This document shows, one piece after another, positions 58,523-64,000 of a DNA stretch of 64,000 nucleotides; the first letter of the stretch is position 1, and each line of letters opens with the position of its first letter. A model generated the notes under the pieces. The model did no database searches and was not told where the DNA came from. It was given only the letters and a program-made list of their open reading frames with translations. A program made the translations under genes and the position numbers. This DNA comes from CALFML01 sp044222245 (GTDB lineage Bacteria; Myxococcota_A; Polyangia; Palsa-1104; JAEUJZ01): the NCBI GenBank assembly GCA_044222245.1, contig JBGANQ010000042.1, forward strand, positions 1 through 64,000. Direction: 5' to 3'.

Positions 58523-59536
58523 ATGAACCCAGTGAACAACAAGGGACCGGGGTCGGGCCGGGGGAGCGGGCACCGGCGGCTGCTCGTGCTGTGGGTGCTG
58601 CTGGCGGGCGGGCTGGGCGGTCGCGCCGCCGCCGACTCTGCCCCGAACCCGACCCCCGCGGCGGCAGCCGGGGCCGCGATCGCCTCGCCGCCGGATGTCT
58701 TTTCGGCCGTGGCGCGGGTGGTCGCCATCGGCGACATCCACGGCGACTTCGAGCGCCTGCAGCAGGCGCTGCGGCTGTGCAAGCTGACCGACGCCCAGGA
58801 TCAGTGGATAGGCGGCAAGACGCACCTGGTGCAGACCGGCGATGTGCTTGACCGCGGCCCGGACTCGAAGAAGGCGATGGACCTGCTGATGGCGCTGGAG
58901 GAAAAGGCGCGCAAGGCCGGCGGCGCGGTGCATGCGCTCATCGGCAACCACGAGTTTATGACCATGACCGGCGACCTCCGCTATGTCTCAAACGGCGAGC
59001 TCGCCGCCTTCGGCACCGGACCGCGCGCGACTCCGGTGGGCAGCGACCCGGGGGCCGAGTTTCCCGCCTACAGCGCCGCCTTCGCCAAGACCGGAAAGTA
59101 TGGCAAGTGGATCCTCGGCCATAGTGCGGTGGTGAAGATCAACGACACCCTTTTTATGCACGGGGGCCTGAGTCCGCGTTACCTAAACCGCAAGCTGCGC
59201 GACCTTAACGACTCGGTGCGCGCCGAGCTGGCGGGACTGCGCGACCCCCGCACCGGCGTCGGCGCCGATCCCGAGGGACCGCTGTGGTTCCGCGGCCTGG
59301 CGGAGTCGCTGCAGGATCAAGTCCTGCAGGCCTTCCTGGGTGAGCTCGGACGGGCGCAAGGCGCGCTGCGTATCGTCATGGGCCACACCATTCAGGAGCG
59401 CGGCATCACCCTGCGCGAGGGCGGCCGACTGGCTCTTATCGACGTCGGGATGTCGCGCTGGACGCTTGGCGGGGCGCCCTCCTGTCTGCTCATCGAGCGG
59501 ACTCCCAAAGGAGATCAGCTGTCGATCCTCAAGTAG
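58523..59536 (+). CDS. Exported PPP-type metallophosphatase (Shewanella-like)
   Basis: A 337-residue calcineurin-like phosphoesterase. A signal peptide (LLVLWVLLAGGLGGRAAADS) predicts export. The metal-site motifs occur in order: VVAIGDIHGDF near 67-76, TGDVLDRGPDS, LIGNHEFMTM, then FMHGGLSP and VMGHTIQERG for the distal His ligands. The layout is that of the Shewanella-like phosphatases in the PPP family, which remove phosphate from Ser/Thr or Tyr. It may counter a kinase pathway at the envelope, but no target is shown. ATG 58523 directly follows an in-frame TTG; TAGGCT lies 6 nt before the ATG. Confidence 0.88.
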   Translation: MNPVNNKGPGSGRGSGHRRLLVLWVLLAGGLGGRAAADSAPNPTPAAAAGAAIASPPDVFSAVARVVAIGDIHGDFERLQQALRLCKLTDAQDQWIGGKTHLVQTGDVLDRGPDSKKAMDLLMALEEKARKAGGAVHALIGNHEFMTMTGDLRYVSNGELAAFGTGPRATPVGSDPGAEFPAYSAAFAKTGKYGKWILGHSAVVKINDTLFMHGGLSPRYLNRKLRDLNDSVRAELAGLRDPRTGVGADPEGPLWFRGLAESLQDQVLQAFLGELGRAQGALRIVMGHTIQERGITLREGGRLALIDVGMSRWTLGGAPSCLLIERTPKGDQLSILK

Positions 59537-59840
59537 ACACCGGAGTCGCTGCGCAGCGACTCCGGGTGACCTCCGTAGACTGTATGCGCAGACTGTATGC
59601 GCACTGGCATCCGCCAAGGGGCGCGCTCTGACAAATCCGCTCAGGGTGAGCGCGGGTGACACAGTCGGTCGCGCAGCTTTTGCAGGAGGCGTGGCTTTCG
59701 CAAAACGGAAGCAACGGCAGCCTTGCCAGCGCGCGGTGGGTCTGCTTCAATCGCAATAGCGTTCGTCGCTGCCAGCGTCGATTCTGCCGCGTTTTGCAGC
59801 GCCAGAGACGCTTTGATTCAGTCGCTGTATTGAGGTTCCG
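59537..59840. other. 304-bp gap before sigma factor gene: palindrome and direct repeat
   Basis: A perfect 26-bp palindrome (CCGGAGTCGCTG and its mirror) spans 59540-59565, 3 bp after the phosphatase stop, and has no U-tract. A 13-bp direct repeat AGACTGTATGCGC follows twice at 59577-59589 and 59590-59602. CTTTTGC near 59678 is mirrored by GCAAAA near 59699. I see no gene and no clear promoter consensus, although the sigma-factor promoter should be here. Confidence 0.6.
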
Positions 59841-61415
<1,575 letters not shown>

Positions 61416-61420
61416 GCCGC

Positions 61421-61463
61421 CGCCGGCGTGACCCCGAGCCGACAGGCGCTGGGGTCGCCGGCG
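61421..61463. terminator. Hairpin between convergent sigma factor and TPR genes
   Basis: Arms CGCCGGCGTGACCCC (61421-61435) and GGGGTCGCCGGCG (61451-61463) pair over 13 bp with a 2-nt bulge. No U-tract follows on either strand. It begins 5 nt after the sigma-factor stop. Confidence 0.4.
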
Positions 61464-61557
61464 CCAGGCTCGCGCGGCGGTGGCGCCGGCGCTTGGCGCA
61501 GATCCCCCAAAGTGATTGCCCGGGTCGCGGTGGTCGCGAGCCTGCGCTGCGCGCTGC

Positions 61558-64000
61558 TCAGTTGAGCTGCAGGCGCAGCTGGTTGAGCAGCGCCAGGTTG
61601 CGCTGGTAGTCCTTGGCCTGGCGCGGGTACTCGATGGCGTCCAGGTAGTTGAGGCCGACCTCCAGGGCCGAGACCGCGGCGCCGATCTCGCCGGCGCCGG
61701 CGTGATAAAGCCCGAGCTCCCAGCTCGCCAGCGCCTCGATCCGCCGCTCCTTGCGCGCCTGCGCCCGGGTCAGCGCCAGCTTCAGGTGGGCGACTGCCGA
61801 GCGCGTCTCACCGGCCCGCCGCAGCGTCACCCCGACATCGAGCAGGGCCACCGCCTCCTCCAGCGCGTGGCGACCCTTGCGCACATGCGCCAGCACTTCG
61901 CGGAACACCGCCAGGGCGCGGCCGGAGTTGCCGAGCTGCAGGTACAGGTGGCCAACCCGCCGGATCGAGTCCAGGCGCACCCGCGAGGCGCCGAGCTCCT
62001 GAAATCGCGACAGCCGCGCGTCGGCCGCGGCCAGATCGCCGCGCAGCGCGTGCCACAGCGCCAGGCTGGCCAGGGCCAGCCCGACATCGGCGCGCGGATC
62101 GGCCTCGGCCAGGCGCAGCTGCTCGTCGTAGAGCGCCATCGCCCGGTCCTCTTCGCCGAGCTCCAGCGCCAGGTCGCCGAGGCGGCCGACCAGCTCGGCC
62201 TCGCGCTCATCGTACACCGAGATCGGCTGCCCGGCGGCCTTGCTGGCGGCGCGGGCCTCCAGCAGCAGCGCCTGCGCCTGCCGCGGCGCGCCCAGGTGCA
62301 TGTGGGCCCGCCCCAGGCAGTACAGCGCCGTCCCAAGCTCGCTCGGCTCGCCCAGGCGGCGGGCGATGCGCACCGCTTCGTCAAACTGCCCAAGGGCGCG
62401 CTCGATCTCACCTAGCCGCAGCGTGGCCTCGGCGAGCGGCAGCAGGGCCCCCAGGCGCTCTTCAGGCTCGCGGGCCAGCTGTAGCCGCTCGCCGAGCACG
62501 GCGGCGGCGCGCTCGGTCTCGCCGGCCAGCCCGAGCAGGCTGCCGAGCTGCTCGACCGCCTCGGCGAGCCGCCGCGGCGGCTGGGTGGCGGCCTGGGCGC
62601 GGGCGAGCTCCAGGCGGTGCTCGGCGCGCTGCACGGCGCGATCAAACTCGGAGCGACTGGCGTAAAGGGCCGCCAGGCCGGCGAGCGCGTCTTGCAGGTG
62701 CGGCGCCGGCGCGCCGGTGGCGGCGAGCTGACGGTACTCTTCAAAGCAGTCGGCGGCGCGCTGCAGCTCGCGCTGCGCCAGGCAGCACCGCCCGGCGGCG
62801 AGCAGGCACTCTAGCAGCAGCGCCGGCTCGCCGAGGCCGCGCGCCGCCCGCACCGCATCGTCGCGAAAACGCCGGGTGGTCGCCGACTCATCGGCGAAGT
62901 ACTCCACCGCAAGCTCGGTCGTGGCGCGGCCCAGCTCGATGCACAGCCGGGCCGCCGGCGGGTGCTGCGCGGCGCGACCGGCCGCCCAGGCCTGGCAGGT
63001 GAGCAGCTGCGGCCACTGGCTGCGCACCGTGCGGTGGGCCTGCATCCGGCTGACGTCATCGCCGGTGATGAGCACCGCGCAGGCCTTGCGCAGGGCGAAA
63101 AGGACGTGCGCGGTCAGCCGCTGCATCGCCGGGTCGCGCTCCTCGGTGCAGAGGCTGGCGGCGAGCTCGTGGCGCACCGCGCTGTGCAGGCGAAAGTGGC
63201 CGGACCGGGGGTCGGCGAGCAGGAACCCGGCGCGCGCCAGCGTCCGCCGCTGCCGGCTGGCCCGCCCGCCAAAGGCCGCTTCTAGCTGCGGCAGGGTGAA
63301 GGCGTCGTCGAACACGCTCAGCACGCGTAGGCACCGCTGGCTGGTCGCCTCCAGGGCGCTGACACAAAGCGCGATCACCGCGCCCTGCGGCTCCCCCTGG
63401 GACTCGGAGCCCGCGGCGGGACGCAGCGCCTCGCGCAGCCGGCCGAGCAGCTCCTGTCCGGTCCACCTCGGCCGCCGCAGCCGCCCGAGCAGGCCAACCA
63501 GCAGCAGGCTGCCGCCGGTCAGCTCCAGCACCTGCGGCGCTTCCCCGGCCAGCGGTGAGTCGGCCAGCAGGGCGGCCGCCTCCGGCTGCGCCAGGCTCGC
63601 CGGCAGCGGCACCACGACCAGGCCCGGCATCTGCGGCAGGCTCGCCGCCGCGGCGCCGTCCTCCAGCGAGTTCTGGGCGGTGAACAGGAGCGCCGACTGC
63701 GGCGGTAGCTGACCGAGCAGCCAGCGCACAAAATCGGTGCCCGTGCCATCTATGTGGTCGAGGATCAAAAGGACCCGCCGGCCGGCCAGTCGCTCGCCCA
63801 GGGCCGCCACCGCCGCCTCGTCGGATAGAGCGGGCAGGGCGGCGGTGGGCGTCAGGGCGCTGGCGAGCAGGGCGCAGATCGTCGCCCGCGACCACGGCCG
63901 CTCGGTGTCGGTGCGCCCGTTTACATAGGCCACGCCATCGGGGAACACCTCGCGCAGGCGCCACCCCGCGGTGTGCACGAGCGTGGTCTTGCCAGCGCCT
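61558..64000 (-). CDS. STAND/NB-ARC-like ATPase with TPR domain, 5' end beyond window
   Basis: The frame is open from the window edge, so the N-terminus is missing. At 63999-63979 it encodes GAGKTTL, the end of a P-loop, followed by VHTAGWRLREVFPDGVAYVN as in NB-ARC/STAND proteins. RRVLLILDHIDG is Walker B, LLFTAQNSLEDG a sensor-like segment, and ELTGGSLLLVGLL a GxP-like region. A winged-helix part follows, then some 450 residues of TPR-like helices (GDLALELGEEDRAMALYDEQ, YLQLGNSGRALAVFREVLAH). Bacterial proteins of this layout are signalling regulators, often with an effector or DNA-binding head that would lie outside the window. The visible part is 814 codons including the stop. Confidence 0.85.
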   Translation of the reverse strand, partial: GAGKTTLVHTAGWRLREVFPDGVAYVNGRTDTERPWSRATICALLASALTPTAALPALSDEAAVAALGERLAGRRVLLILDHIDGTGTDFVRWLLGQLPPQSALLFTAQNSLEDGAAAASLPQMPGLVVVPLPASLAQPEAAALLADSPLAGEAPQVLELTGGSLLLVGLLGRLRRPRWTGQELLGRLREALRPAAGSESQGEPQGAVIALCVSALEATSQRCLRVLSVFDDAFTLPQLEAAFGGRASRQRRTLARAGFLLADPRSGHFRLHSAVRHELAASLCTEERDPAMQRLTAHVLFALRKACAVLITGDDVSRMQAHRTVRSQWPQLLTCQAWAAGRAAQHPPAARLCIELGRATTELAVEYFADESATTRRFRDDAVRAARGLGEPALLLECLLAAGRCCLAQRELQRAADCFEEYRQLAATGAPAPHLQDALAGLAALYASRSEFDRAVQRAEHRLELARAQAATQPPRRLAEAVEQLGSLLGLAGETERAAAVLGERLQLAREPEERLGALLPLAEATLRLGEIERALGQFDEAVRIARRLGEPSELGTALYCLGRAHMHLGAPRQAQALLLEARAASKAAGQPISVYDEREAELVGRLGDLALELGEEDRAMALYDEQLRLAEADPRADVGLALASLALWHALRGDLAAADARLSRFQELGASRVRLDSIRRVGHLYLQLGNSGRALAVFREVLAHVRKGRHALEEAVALLDVGVTLRRAGETRSAVAHLKLALTRAQARKERRIEALASWELGLYHAGAGEIGAAVSALEVGLNYLDAIEYPRQAKDYQRNLALLNQLRLQLN

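Noticed and set aside
58276..58782. Upstream extension of the AAA/STAND gene to about 842 codons
   Set aside because: It would run through the start of the divergent phosphatase gene, has no ribosome-binding site and adds Arg/Pro-rich noise. TTG 58275 with GGAGG is better.

Overview
The window is G+C-rich, densely coded chromosomal DNA that looks like a Myxococcota (deltaproteobacterial) genome. The pointers are large Ser/Thr kinases fused to STAND NTPase, PEGA and FGE-sulfatase domains, an ADYC-motif lipoprotein, several Cys-rich or Gly-rich lipoproteins, HEAT/TPR proteins and an scpA-scpB-rluB operon. The species cannot be named from sequence alone. I see no rRNA, tRNA, CRISPR array, prophage or insertion sequence; both ends cut through genes.

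Layout. 1-10 kb: an unknown partial gene, a GH13 glycosidase, a PHP-type lipoprotein hydrolase, a Tim44-like zinc-ribbon membrane protein, an exbD-tonB pair without exbB, rsmI and an aldo/keto reductase. 10-15 kb: an EEP-family phosphohydrolase, then a minus-strand dTDP-sugar operon (rmlB, rmlD, a short SpsI-like rmlA, a GT2 glycosyltransferase) that lacks rmlC. 15-24 kb: an ABC-F ATPase, the overlapping scpA-scpB-rluB operon, a TPR protein with a Cys-rich lipoprotein, holA, and rpsT with a long Ala/Lys/Pro tail. 24-37 kb: an unrecognised 718-residue protein, an aldose epimerase-like protein, a large surface lipoprotein, an RhlE-type helicase with a possible coupled leader peptide, an alpha/beta hydrolase, a secreted HEAT-repeat protein, a small membrane protein and a glutathione reductase-like enzyme.

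37.9-46.3 kb holds the most unusual block. A kinase-nSTAND-TM-PEGA receptor is followed 24 bp later by a paralogue whose kinase domain has lost the ATP lysine, the HRD aspartate and the DFG aspartate, and which has gained an FGE-sulfatase domain. Two hairpins, the second with a U-tract, close the pair. Next comes an ADYC lipoprotein carrying eight near-identical 15-bp repeats. 46.3-51.5 kb: a putative flavinylated FMN-binding protein with a His-rich membrane partner, then a surface-glycan set (GT2, polytopic GT-C-like enzyme, Wzt/TagH-like export ATPase). 51.5-55.4 kb: a PaoABC-type periplasmic molybdenum aldehyde oxidoreductase. 55.6-64 kb: a STAS/SpoIIAA-like protein, a membrane-anchored AAA/STAND protein, a secreted metallophosphatase, a sigma-70 factor, and the 3' part of a P-loop/TPR signalling ATPase.

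Two themes recur in the non-coding DNA. First, many start codons lie 6-10 nt downstream of a TAnnnT -10-like hexamer with no Shine-Dalgarno sequence, which suggests leaderless mRNAs. Second, many gene ends are marked by strong inverted repeats that lack a following U-tract.
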